64,000 nucleotides of DNA from Diphasiastrum complanatum (lineage: Eukaryota; Streptophyta; Lycopodiopsida; Lycopodiales; Lycopodiaceae), in assembly GCA_029204225.1 (NCBI GenBank), contig CM055107.1, forward strand, positions 7,890,472-7,954,471, written 5' to 3'. Made by a program: the position numbers and the translations under genes. Shown here in pieces: positions 22,361-32,428 of this stretch. Position 1 is the stretch's first letter. Every line of letters starts with the position of its first letter. A model generated the notes under the pieces. The model had not been told where the DNA came from, did no database searches, and saw only the letters and a list, made by a program, of their open reading frames with translations.

Positions 22361-22785
22361 TTTTTAACAGATCTCGACCGACGGGTCCCTATCAGATCTC
22401 AACCGAAGGAATTCGATCAGATCTCGACCAAAGCAATTAGGTCCACAACAACTGACCACCCCCTCACCACCTTACGACTACACTCAGACCTTTCCACCGC
22501 AAACCATCTCCTACTCAAGCCACATCCACCCTTGAACATTCATCCTGCACTCCTTCTCAACCACCTTCCACCTCCATCAGCCATTCCAATCCCAGTAGAC
22601 CACAACTAACCGCAATAGTCCACACTAAACCATCAGCCTTTGAACCGCATTAACCTGCATTCCATCGAATTTATCGCACTCACCCGGCTCCACCGCAATC
22701 AACGCCATAGATCGCAACACATTGCAATCGACCGTTGCAACCACAATTGCATCGTAGAAACCCAACCTTCCAACTCCGCCACTGA

Positions 22786-23328
22786 TTGCACTCCCATCAC
22801 AAACTTCCACATTCCCTAGCACTCAACCGCATAGACCGCATTCCATCACATCAACACTGCATCCTCATCAATGAGTTTCAAACTACCCTGAAGTCTATCC
22901 AAAGCAGTATGCTTGGTCAGCCAAACACTGCACAGGTACCTTATAGACGAAAACCAATATGGTGCCCACACTGTCGGGCTACGCATCCTGCTGATGCTTG
23001 TCCTTCATATCGGCCTATCCAAGCACATACAGTTCAACAATATGAAAAACAACCATCACAGTCTAGACATTCCTTGACTTATCATGACTACCTACTAGAA
23101 AGTCCAGACCCACTAGCCATACAAGATGGCTACGCCGTTATACAACGGCCACTGCACACCAGATGTTTCATCTGTGGTGAAACCGGCCACTTCATGGTTG
23201 ATTGTCCAGTTAAGACCCAATACCATGCTGAGTGTCCAGACTGTATCAGAAAACACAGTTTCAAAGACTGTCCAAAACAACCAACTAAGGTCCTACCTGC
23301 CCGTGACGTCAGTTATGAATCACAATAG
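22786..23328 (+). CDS. Gag-like protein with three zinc knuckles
   Basis: Open for 180 codons. It contains three CCHC-type units: CPHCRATHPADAC (C-x2-C-x3-H-x4-C), CFICGETGHFMVDC (canonical C-x2-C-x4-H-x4-C) and CPDCIRKHSFKDC (x3 variant). Zinc knuckles bind single-stranded nucleic acid in retroelement gag proteins. The preceding frame from about 22,349 (LTDLDRRVPI) may be the rest of gag, separated by frameshifts. No protease, RT or integrase follows. A host nucleic-acid-binding protein of the CNBP kind is less likely given the flanking LTR-like context. Confidence 0.55.
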   Translation: MHSHHKLPHSLALNRIDRIPSHQHCILINEFQTTLKSIQSSMLGQPNTAQVPYRRKPIWCPHCRATHPADACPSYRPIQAHTVQQYEKQPSQSRHSLTYHDYLLESPDPLAIQDGYAVIQRPLHTRCFICGETGHFMVDCPVKTQYHAECPDCIRKHSFKDCPKQPTKVLPARDVSYESQ

Positions 23329-24218
23329 GATCCTCACGACAACACAACACGAGCACCATAGCACCCAAAAGCTCAACTTGCTGCTCACTTGAGAAGTTTC
23401 TTGCAAACTTCTACATTACCAAGCACTACACCAGCTCCATCATGCAAACAGACACTAATATGAACTGAGTCCTTGTCAAAAGAAAGTGAAACCGATATTC
23501 CGTTATGTGCTCCAATGTCCAACCAAGAGCAACCTCCACAGGGAATCGATAGTTTTTCTCCCCTTCTACAACCTCAAATCTATCTGTCTTTACACATGCT
23601 GATCAGATTTCCAATGTGCCAATTCACAATAAATCTACGATTCGGAAATCCATATAGAGATTCGGTTCTAAATCTCTTGTTCAACAAGGTCCTCAAGACA
23701 TAGTACCTCAACCACACCTGCATCTCAAGCTATATCTTACAACATCTGCTATCAATGATAGTAGATTTTCATGTCACCTACCCTGCCTTGTTTTGACAAG
23801 GGCATGTCAGAGTAAGTTTCATCACTCTACAAAACAATGGCATATTGCAACTGTCAAGGTAAATTATCAATGTTGATGAATGCAAGTTTTGTTCGACAAG
23901 TGCTATACAATTCTCACTCTTTGTCACGTTTGTTTATTTCCTTGTTTCTCTTCACCTATTCTTCAAATTCCCTTGTACAGAAGTTTAGGATTCTTGAAAC
24001 ATATGCGAAACCCATGTCAAATTAGAGTTGATTTCTGCATCTCATTACCATATTTATCTTCGAGTCGACTACAACAAGATCGAAACAAATTTAGTTAAAA
24101 ATTGTTCCATATTTAGACCAATCACATGTTCAACGTGTTTTCAACTACGTGTTCCACATGCCAATCCAATCCTAAGCATGACCAGTTACCAGTACCAACA
24201 TCCCCACCAACCGATTTT

Positions 24219-24240
24219 GGGGGGGGGGGGGGGAGGGGGG
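24219..24240 (+). repeat. G-run (G15-A-G6)
   Basis: Fifteen G, one A, six G on the plus strand; strong intramolecular G-quadruplex potential and a likely sequencing or assembly trouble spot. Confidence 0.95.
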
Positions 24241-26484
24241 AAGAGAGTGGATCTGCTTGGATCCACTGGAGCAGTTGAATTGCCAACAACAACACCAACA
24301 AGATCAACAACCAAGGTCACAAACCCAAAGTCGACAACGACAAGGCTAAGAAGACAGATGGACAATCCAAAGTGACTCGATCAGAAGAAGTATCCTAGTC
24401 ACGACGAAGATCCTTCAGAAAAGGGAAACACAAGCATTGGAAATTGTGAAGCTGCTGAGAGCTCTCCAATTTTGAGAATGTCAACCAATTGCAGCAGTAA
24501 GACATTATGGTTAAACTGCGGCAATTCGTGAAAACAGTTTTTGTGATAAAGACTGGTGACAATAAGCACTTGGTTTTATGTAAGCGAACGAGGATCTACG
24601 CTTTTTCAAATGACGATCGAAGATGCCAATACAAAGCGGAGCGACATCGTCCAATATGAGTTGCAGTGGGTCCTACAACACATTAGGGGTGGGATGATGT
24701 TGGCTGATTATGACCAATCCCTAAGATACTCGGACAAAGCAACTCAAGAGCACCTCTCACCTTAGATCGAGGAGGTCTCTGAGAAGATGAGACGAACGAA
24801 GACTGAGAGCCGAGAAATGCTAGTTAGGAATGGCAAGCAAGAACTGTGTAACCCTCGTGGTGAATCCCGGAAGATGGAATGACCATGTAGGAACTAGTAT
24901 TTCTAGGCAAATGTAATAAATCCAAGTAGACCCCTCTTAAAGAAAGTAGAGTGAGCCACCTTTTGATGGTGACCTCTAGTGGAGAGCATTATTCCACTTG
25001 TAAATTGTGAAATGTGAAAATTCCACTAGGATGCCACCTAAGGAGATCTCTTGCTTATTTAAGAGACTCCCTCTTTGAGTAGAGGAGCTTTTTGTGAATT
25101 GTATCAACTCCATGCTGAAATGAGTGCATCCATTGAGTTCCTTGATCATTCTTGTTTCTTGAGTGATGTATTTATGATCTTGCCCTTCCCTCCTTTTGTG
25201 TGTGGTTGTGGATTGTAGAGTGGATTAGATTTGCTGCTTTCTTAGAGTGGATTAGTTTCTTTTCTTGTTTGTGGATTGTTGTAGGAACCAACATTCAGGT
25301 AAACTAAATAGGCTGGATCTGTGGTGTAAATCTTGCATATTCTCTAACATTCCAGTTTTTTATGTTCTTGGGGTGTCCAAGAATCAAAAGGCTAGTTGGT
25401 TTCTTGATTCTTGAAATGCTATAGATTAGTTCTTGTTTCTTGTTTTGTCAATTTATGCAAGTGTAGCTCAGTGCAAGTAAAGTAGTGTAGGATCTGATTG
25501 TAGTTCATTTTGCAGCAAAGTAGAAGTAGGAATCCATCGTTGTTCAACTGAGCAGTAACGTAGATCATTTGTTGAACACATTGGCTTGCATTTTGGTTGA
25601 TTATGCATGTGCATTCAGTTCAAGAGTGACCCATCCGGATGTCCTCTGACAAGCAGGACATAATACATCAACAAGAACCCGTCCCTTCTGCCTGATTTTG
25701 GACTTGAAACAAGAAAGAACATTAAGCAAGAGTCCACTGTCTCTGCTGATAGGCAGAAGAAGTAAGAAATGTGTGTTGAATATAACTTTTTTGTTTTTTT
25801 TTTCTACGATTGTCTAAAGCATGAAAGAAGGTACAATATTATTACAAAATGAAATCACGAAAAAGAGCACAAATGCTGGAGCAAAGACTTAGTGGAACAT
25901 CATCGTCATCAAGTTCTGGTGCCCAGCCTCGACCTAAATCGCAAGTACTATTTATTTATTTGTTTAAAACTTAAGATTGTATTTATACACATAAATTAGC
26001 TTGTAGCATTAAGCTAATCATTCTTGTAATTGTAAAATAAAATTAGTATCAACAGAGCTACAATGAAAAGATATATTACGAGTGCAAACAATGCAAAGGA
26101 TTGAAAATTCGCGAAAGACAAATAATGGTGCAACATCTGTTGAAGTTTGGAAAGCACATTGCCCGACATGGATTTGGAGGTACATTTTGACTATTTAGTA
26201 CTTTTTTTATCATACACTTGTTTATAATTTTTTTGAAGAAAAAAAAAAAAACTAATGCTTGTATAATATTTCACTCTTGCAGAATAATACATTGGTGTCA
26301 GTGTCTTATAACACATCGATTGACAATCTTATTGATAGGATAAGAAATATCGATTTTGGATCATCTTTGGCATTAGACGAAGATCTTGTTGATGATCATA
26401 ATGATGTCACTAGTTACTACACACCTCATGATGTGGAAGTTATGCATCTTTCCATTCCACATGTCACTCACTCCACCACACCTC

Positions 26485-26690
26485 ATATAGATCTTTTCAT
26501 AGAATCTATTCATCCCAAGATATCACCACACATAGATTCTATTCATCCCACGACACCTCACATGGATTCTATTCATCCCACAACACCTCACGTAGATTCT
26601 ACTATGGATTCTATTCATTCCACAATGTCACCACACATAGATTCTATCTATCTCATGACACCTCACATCGATTCTATCTATCCCACATAC
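26485..26690 (+). repeat. PHIDSIHPTTP coding minisatellite
   Basis: Seven or so imperfect units of about 30 bases (CCACACATAGATTCTATTCATCCC and variants) encode PHIDSIHP-type peptides. The array is in frame with the upstream exon; one unit is partial. Confidence 0.8.
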
Positions 26691-26939
26691 CTTGTGTAGA
26701 ATCTCCTCTTCTTCCTATCCCATCTAGATCTACTCCATTAAAAAAAAAAAGAATACGACTTGGATGCATTTTGACAAGGTTTGAAAATGAACAACCAAAT
26801 TTACGTACTATTGACTTATCCAAGAATGTTTAAAATTCATTGACTGAGTCTCCCCTTTCTCCCTACCTAGACGCATTTTGATTAAGCCCTTTGATAGAAA
26901 GAAATATTCATGCTGGCGTGATAGAATACCACCACCATT

Positions 26940-27494
26940 ATGTGGAACATCATTTTCATATTTGGGTCATATGTACGTGATCAAGCCAGTGAGCACTTTC
27001 CTAACGCGAGATTGGATTTATTTTCTTTGACTAGCATTGATGTCCCTTTGAATATTGTTGTCACATTAATGCCTTATGTAGGACCTCGATATAATTGGGG
27101 TGATTGGCATGCTCTATGTCATCACCAATGGAGAATGCAGGTTTACATCTTGAATGCCAATGCTTGTTCTTTGGAAAAGTGTCGTGTGCAAGGAGAGAAT
27201 GTTTTGAAATCACATCGTATGTACATTGATGGGCGTCCAGAAAAACATGGCAATATTGTTGCATATATAAATAATTCCATTGGTCACCCTTCATTAACTA
27301 ATTGTGATTTTGAGGAATGTGCCAATGGAAAGGAAGAATACTTTTCTAGAAACTCAAAAGGTACATACGTAATGGTATGTGCGATAAGGCCCATTAAATG
27401 TGGTGAAGAGCTATTCATCAAATATAGCTTCAATCCTCCTCTTCCAAGATGTGTACAAAAGGCTTTGAGCCAAACTCAAGCATGTACCTTGTAA
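26940..27494 (+). CDS. SET-like domain fragment within the CACTA unit
   Basis: Open for 184 codons. The C-terminal half fits the SET-I to SET-C order of lysine methyltransferases: YIDGRPEKHGNIVAYINNS in place of the (R/A)-FINHSC motif, TNCDFEE for the PNC part, an aromatic/basic stretch, TYVMVCAIRPIKCGEELFIKYSF for the (hydrophobic)-A-x-R-x-I-xx-GEEL-x-x-Y motif. The Cys of NHSC is absent, so methyltransferase activity is doubtful. It lies in the same strand between N-terminal and central transposase blocks, so it may be a normal part of this CACTA family's long protein or a captured host exon. The start codon is only nominal, since readable sequence continues upstream in another frame. Confidence 0.5.
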   Translation: MWNIIFIFGSYVRDQASEHFPNARLDLFSLTSIDVPLNIVVTLMPYVGPRYNWGDWHALCHHQWRMQVYILNANACSLEKCRVQGENVLKSHRMYIDGRPEKHGNIVAYINNSIGHPSLTNCDFEECANGKEEYFSRNSKGTYVMVCAIRPIKCGEELFIKYSFNPPLPRCVQKALSQTQACTL

Positions 27495-28401
27495 ATATCA
27501 AAATACATTTTATCTATTTAGTGAGAGCAAGTTATAATGAATGTCAATTAATTGTTTTTTTTTATATTTCATATTGCATGTCTTAATTTTAGTTTTAATT
27601 TTCATGAATGCCAATCTTATATGTTAATTGATGAATATTTGTTTCCCATATTTGAAGGACTATGAATCATCATCTAGCTCTAGTGATGATGACAATAGTC
27701 ACTCCATATCCAAAACAAGATTGGCATACGATGGGCCACACATAAATCAACTATCACGTCGTGAGTGTATGAGATTGAGAGCCATGATGAAAATAGATGA
27801 ACAACAATGTGCCAAAACAGATCAGCATCGATCTTTTTTTTCAGAATCAAGATCAAGTGCCGAAAATGATTTTTGCATTCAAGATGAAGTTGAAATCATG
27901 AACAACTTGATAAATAACGTCTATGAGCATCATGACGTGTAAGTACGCACTGAACATGATAGTGAATCATTTATTAGTGTCAAGGAAAAAAAATTGAGAG
28001 AAGAATCACACACACCATTATATGCTGGAGCAAAGACATCTCGTTTGGCAGCTTTGTTGCTTATATTGAACCTCCAAACAAAATATAAATGGAGTGATAC
28101 AAGTGTTACATCCTTATCTGGGTAAATAAGATTGAGATTTTTTGTAAAGGTTTTAGTAGATGTGTTGTTCAAGTCAAAAGTTTTAGTTGGCTAGATGATC
28201 TTTTATTTTATATTATGAAAATTCATTTGATTATGTACAGGTTATTGTACAAATTACTCCCAAAAGGAAATACTATGTTAGAGACAAGAGGTGAGGCACG
28301 AAATATGTTGAGTGCAATGGGAATGGACTATACATTGCATCATGCTTATCCAAAAAAATGCATCTTATATCGTGGTGAGTATCGGGGGTTAAAAGCTTGT
28401 C

Positions 28402-28840
28402 CTATATGCGATACTCCTCGATATCGAGATGAATTACATTTGATGTAGCCATTGCTTCTACCCACAATTGTTTTGGTGCTTTCGCATGAGCCATCATACA
28501 TCTTGCAGCCTCCATCAGTGTACGATTCCTTCGTTCAGCTATTCCATTGTGCTGAGGTGTATAAGATGTAGTTTTCGTGTGCATAATACCTCGATCAGTA
28601 CAATAAGCTTTGAATTCATTGGAAATGTACTCACCTCCACGATCTGTGCGAATTTGCTTCAGCTTATTGCTTGTCTACTTCTCAGCTCAATTTGTATACT
28701 CAACAAATTTCTCGAAAGCTTCAGATTTGGTACGAATAAGGAATACTACAGCGAACTTGTTGAAGTCATCAATAAACGTAATGAAGTACTTTGCATCACC
28801 CAACGACAATACTCCAAATGGTCCACAAATATCTGAGACT
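28402..28840 (-). pseudogene. Copia integrase core fragment
   Basis: Minus-strand text reads GPFGVLSLGDAKYFITFIDDF, ending the deletion junction with gag; then KLKQIRTDRGGEYISNEF (second catalytic Asp region) and TTSYTPQHNGIAERRNRTLMEAARCM with the catalytic Glu, then KQLWVEAM. Frame changes near 28,680 and 28,590. The stretch beyond 28,448 belongs to CACTA sequence. Confidence 0.85.
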
Positions 28841-29500
28841 TCTTAGAAGATTTATTCTTTTGAGTAAATAGAGTATTTTTTGAATCACCGTTGTCGTCAT
28901 AGCATTCACGAGCTTCTATTCCCTCCTTCACTCTGTCTATTGCCTTTTGAAGTGTCAGTATCGCATCTTTCGCCAATAAGGTTCTTGTTGTGTAGAATGA
29001 CCTGGGTAGGGCTTGAAGAAAATAACTTAGCCGTTTTTCCTTAGAAATTGTATTTTCTGCACTAGAATTTTGCAAGGAAATAAACAGATCTTTAATCTTT
29101 CACACGAATGTGTTCAGGTCTTTGTCGTCCCATTATAGGTTAGTTAATTGGTCTTCCAAGAACATGATCTGATTACGAGATCGAGTCTCATTCTTGGTTT
29201 GCAATTCTTCCCATAAATCCTTTGTGTTCAAAATTGATGTAAGATCTAGCATTATGTTGTCATGCACTAAAGACGCAATAATTGCTATAGCTTTGTCATT
29301 TTTTAAACTCATTCTCGAAGTTCTTTGCTAGGAGTAGCTTCTGGCTTCTCCTCAATTGGTTCTACCCACTACCATAGACCTTTGCCCTTCAACAAGAATG
29401 AAGTCTTTAATTTCCAAATCAAGTAGTTTGAACCTTCTGGGTCCAAGATTGTAGTGATCTTAGCTTGAATATTGATGATAGACGACATCTTTTAATTCTG
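28746..29500 (-). pseudogene. Copia gag fragment
   Basis: Minus strand includes LSYFLQALPRSFYTTRTLL and KAIDRVKEGIEARE, typical of gag (UBN2-like) before the zinc knuckle. Upstream the text has stops. It runs directly into integrase core sequence at about 28,840. Confidence 0.7.
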
Positions 29501-29590
29501 AATAACCTCCAAATAGTGGCTTACTGATGGATGTACAAAGAATGCTGAGAGGGATGAGAAGATACCATTGTATCAACTTTAATTCTGTAT

Positions 29591-29602
29591 GCTCTGATAC
29601 CA
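29591..29602 (-). other. Copia primer-binding site
   Basis: GCTCTGATACCA on plus, adjoining the LTR start at 29604. Confidence 0.85.
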
Positions 29603-29603
29603 T

Positions 29604-30546
29604 TGTAGGAAAATATTAATTATTCTTCCACAGAGAACACGATGCAAGTTTGAATAAATCAAACTAATATCAGTGTCTTCAATTGGGATTGTATCTGATC
29701 TATGTACTAATAGAACAATATTAGTTCTGATTGAATATGCATGTGAAAATTATATGCGAAAGTAAGAGACAATTTAAGACAATTTAGACAATAAGAAACT
29801 ATCGATCAAAAACAAATTTTTATAACTCTGAATCTAATTCATCAATATACATCTCTTGCTGTCTTATCTCGTTGTTGTGTCTCTGATTGAGTGAGTGTGT
29901 TACAACGAGTAGTGCACATGTATTTATATTGCTACAGGACAAGTCTTTTGGCCTTTCAATGTTGTAACAGTAGATATCTAACCGTTTACGATAGTTGATA
30001 TTCAAATAGACGCTTTGTTTTCAGGCTCGAATAAATTCTGTTCGCGAATTATTTGCGACAGTCCATCTCTTCGTCTCAGCTTCGTGGTTCGCAAATTGTT
30101 TGCGACACTTGTCCCTTCACAACATTTTTGTCTTTCGCGAATTGTTCACAACAAATGACAATTCTTGAGCTTGAAGAAGAAATCTAGAATATTTCGCGAA
30201 CTGTTCAAAATAGTTTCGCAACAAGTGAGCTTGAACAACAGCCCAGTAGATTTCGTGAATTATTTGCAACAATTTCGCGACATTTGAGGTTTGAACAAGA
30301 AACAGAATATTTTGCGACAAGATTCTGTTCGTGAATCTTTCAATCTTGAACAAGAAAGCCACAAGCTTCTACAAGAATCTGTTTCGCAAATCTTTCGAGA
30401 TGACTGCAAGACAAAATTCGTGAGTCTTTCGAGTTGGTCAGGAATAGAAATGTTTCGAGTTTGCGTTCGTTTCTTTCTCATCCTTTTTCAAGTAAACTGC
30501 ATGCTTTGTTAGTAGAATCAAGATCTGTCTGATCAGTTGGTCTACA
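29604..30546 (-). repeat. Copia LTR with TTCGCGAA-type repeats
   Basis: 943 bases between TGTAGG and GTCTACA ends (TGTAG/CTACA inverted termini). The centre (30,030-30,470) holds about ten degenerate copies of TTCGCGAATTGTTTGCGACA, many containing the palindrome TTCGCGAA. The outer end is set from the inverted termini only, as no second LTR is present. Confidence 0.6.
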
Positions 30547-30677
30547 CACAACGGTAATCATAGTAGATTGTAAGCATTCATTCCAAAAAGTAAAGCACAA
30601 CATACATCATTCATTATCAGTGAGCTACCATTTCTCAAATCATTCTCACCTTTGTTTGCAGGAGAGCAAGAATGAGG

Positions 30678-30679
<2 letters not shown>

Positions 30680-30758
<79 letters not shown>
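30680..30758. repeat. (GA)39 microsatellite
   Basis: Pure run of 79 bases in anonymous sequence 130 bases beyond the Copia LTR. Confidence 0.95.
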
Positions 30759-30759
<1 letters not shown>

Positions 30760-31296
30760 AAGAAAGCATGAGAAAAACTGAATAGGGTTGTGTGATTTTC
30801 CTCTTTATAGAACCAGAGGATACTTAGGTATTCTAAGTGCAAATTACTGCTCACCGTTAGATTGACTGTCCAAAATATGCAGAGATTCTGGCCATTGAAA
30901 GATTCACGACTTTTTCACCAATTTTTTAAGAAAACTTTTTCTATTATGTGGGGTCTTTTATTATAGTAAGGCATTTTTTCCCCCCACTAGTAAATAAGCT
31001 CCATCTAACATCCCATCTCGGGAAGAAGATTTCAAAGCCCTGACATGCAACCACTATTCTGCTCACAAACCAAGAAACCAGAATATAACAACCATAAACT
31101 ATCCTTTCGAGTCCACAAATGGAAAGTTGTCAACGAACACACAATCCATAAAATCATTCCAAAACCGATTCAACCAGAAATAGGGAAGAACATCTACTTA
31201 AAAGACCACCGTTTATCGAAATTCACTGAATTTTCATCGACACAATTCCACCACGCTTTGGTCCACACTGAGCTTCTCACAAGCTCCAATTGGTTG

Positions 31297-31309
31297 CTCT
31301 GATACCAAT
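31297..31309 (-). other. Isolated Copia-type primer-binding site
   Basis: Plus strand GCTCTGATACCAA, i.e. TTGGTATCAGAGC on minus. The adjacent sequence (31,310 on) may be an LTR, but the second LTR and any internal domains are not visible. Confidence 0.5.
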
Positions 31310-31731
31310 AAAATGTTTCCCAAGACTTCCAATTAGGAATGAGCGCCAAAAACACAATAAGGGAGTGTTGTGGACAAAACCGACCCAACCAATCCTAGAT
31401 CGTCCTATCTAGCCCCCGCGCACTAGGGAGTATGGCAAATCTCTATGATAGGAAGCGCTTACCAATCTGATAACATAACGGCTGTAGACTCTCAATGATC
31501 CTAATGGACACAGGAGAGGGTATATAGAGAGAGTAGCTCCCCCCCTACATGTCCATGCACTGAATCCACATGTAAGCATGCTATCAACTCATGCCTAACT
31601 CCCATGCATGTCCACTGTGTGTAGGTATCCCTAACTCATAATAACAAAGACCCATGCATAGACACAGTGCATGTGCATCCTATCCCATACTAGGATGCAA
31701 CACACATGCCCATACTGCTGCATGCAGTCCC

Positions 31732-31832
31732 TTCACTCTGATTGGCTATTAAAGTACCATTAGGATCACTATCTTGACCATCAAGATCACTTTGTGTTTC
31801 TTGAGGTCAAGGTGTGTTTCCCAACTTAAGAA
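31732..31832 (+). repeat. Direct repeat, copy 1 (with 32,328-32,428)
   Basis: About 100 bases starting CCCTTCACTCTGATTGGCTAT and including ATCACTATCTTGACC and TTTGTGTTTCTTGAGGTCAA; the copies are ~90% alike by eye and 596 bases apart. Between them are anonymous sequence and a T32-(GA)37 tract. Confidence 0.8.
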
Positions 31833-32136
31833 GGGGTTATGTCGTGTAGTACATAGAAAGCTTCGATCCAATAGGGTGAGGGCTAAGCGACAAAATATTA
31901 GGGGGGATCTAGGCTTGCTAAGGTTGTCAATCTTAGCTTTCGATCGGATCATGGAATAGCCTATATTGGTGTGGCATTCATCTCGGATGCTATCTCTCTT
32001 TTGGCCTTCTCAGTTTCGTTTATTTGTGCTTATCTAGGCATTCTTGGCTCTAGATCTTTTCCTTAGGAGGTTGGTCTTCTCAAGGGAGGTGAACAGTGAA
32101 AGAAACCCTATCTACGGATCTTAGTGATCACTCCAT

Positions 32137-32245
<109 letters not shown>

Positions 32246-32327
32246 GGACAGAGTTTTATTAGGAAGAGTAGAAGATTTTCAAATACAAGGGAAATGGCTC
32301 TCTCTTATAGATTTGAGAGGTGAGCTC

Positions 32328-32428
32328 CCTTCACTCTGATTGGCTATTGAAGTTCCATTAAGATCACTATCTTGACCGTCAAGATGTCTTTGTGTTTCTT
32401 GAGGTCAATTTGTGTTTCCAACTTAAGA
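32328..32428 (+). repeat. Direct repeat, copy 2
   Basis: Second copy of 31,732-31,832, same orientation. Confidence 0.8.

Larger units (their letters stand above)
21916..25770 (+). mobile_element. Probable non-autonomous LTR element (gag-only, Gypsy-like)
   Basis: A 54-base segment (AAGAACATTAAG.AAGAG.CCAC.GTCTCT.CTGATAGGCAGAAG, shown in part) flanks the unit in direct orientation at 21,916-21,970 and 25,711-25,769. Just inside the left copy, TTTGGCACCATTGCCC (about 22,035) resembles the primer-binding region of plant Gypsy elements (TTTGGCGCC...). The interior has a 24-bp tandem array and a zinc-knuckle protein but no recognisable RT or integrase. From about 24,886 the sequence (TGTAGGAACTAG onward, with a TATA-like TTATTTAAGAGA near 25,053) looks like a 3' LTR. 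The left LTR would then be truncated to its last bases by the GA run. Tentative. Confidence 0.4.
25849..28446 (+). pseudogene. CACTA (En/Spm) transposase gene, 5' part, with SET-like insert
   Basis: Inferred exons: 25849-25944 (MKSRKRAQMLEQRLSG...), 26056-26179 (YYECKQCKGLKIRERQ, QHLLKFGKH; the cysteine-containing N-terminal domain seen in TNP2-type transposases), and 26306-26699 (joined in phase through the acceptor GGTGTCAG) with PHIDSIHPTTP repeats. A SET-like block follows (26940-27494). Then come an acidic Ser-rich stretch (27650 on), a stop at 27940, and the TNP2 block PLYAGAKTSRLAALLLILNL (ends 28121), spliced over 28122-28240 to LLYKLLPKGNT, YPKKCILYRGEYRGLKACPIC and RYRDE. This matches the TNP2 order, including the zinc-ribbon-like C-x2-C. 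It is cut off at about 28,447 by a Copia fragment, so the catalytic core is missing. No terminal CACTA repeat was found. Confidence 0.75.
28448..30546 (-). mobile_element. Truncated Copia element inserted in the CACTA gene
   Basis: Minus-strand order: LTR (29604-30546, TGTAG...CTACA ends), primer-binding site (29591-29602, TGGTATCAGAGC on minus), gag (about 29,490-28,850), then integrase core sequence (28,840-28,448) ending at the CACTA break. Protease and pre-integrase are missing, so gag is fused to integrase by deletion, and the 3' half with RT, RNase H and the second LTR is absent. The loss of the 3' half suggests an unequal rearrangement rather than simple insertion. Confidence 0.75.

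Noticed and set aside
22137-22440. CRISPR-like array at the 24-bp repeats
   Set aside because: No spacers: units are contiguous tandem copies, and the context is plant retroelement.
24028-24375. 115-codon frame crossing the poly-G run
   Set aside because: Continuity depends on the G-run length; composition is not protein-like.
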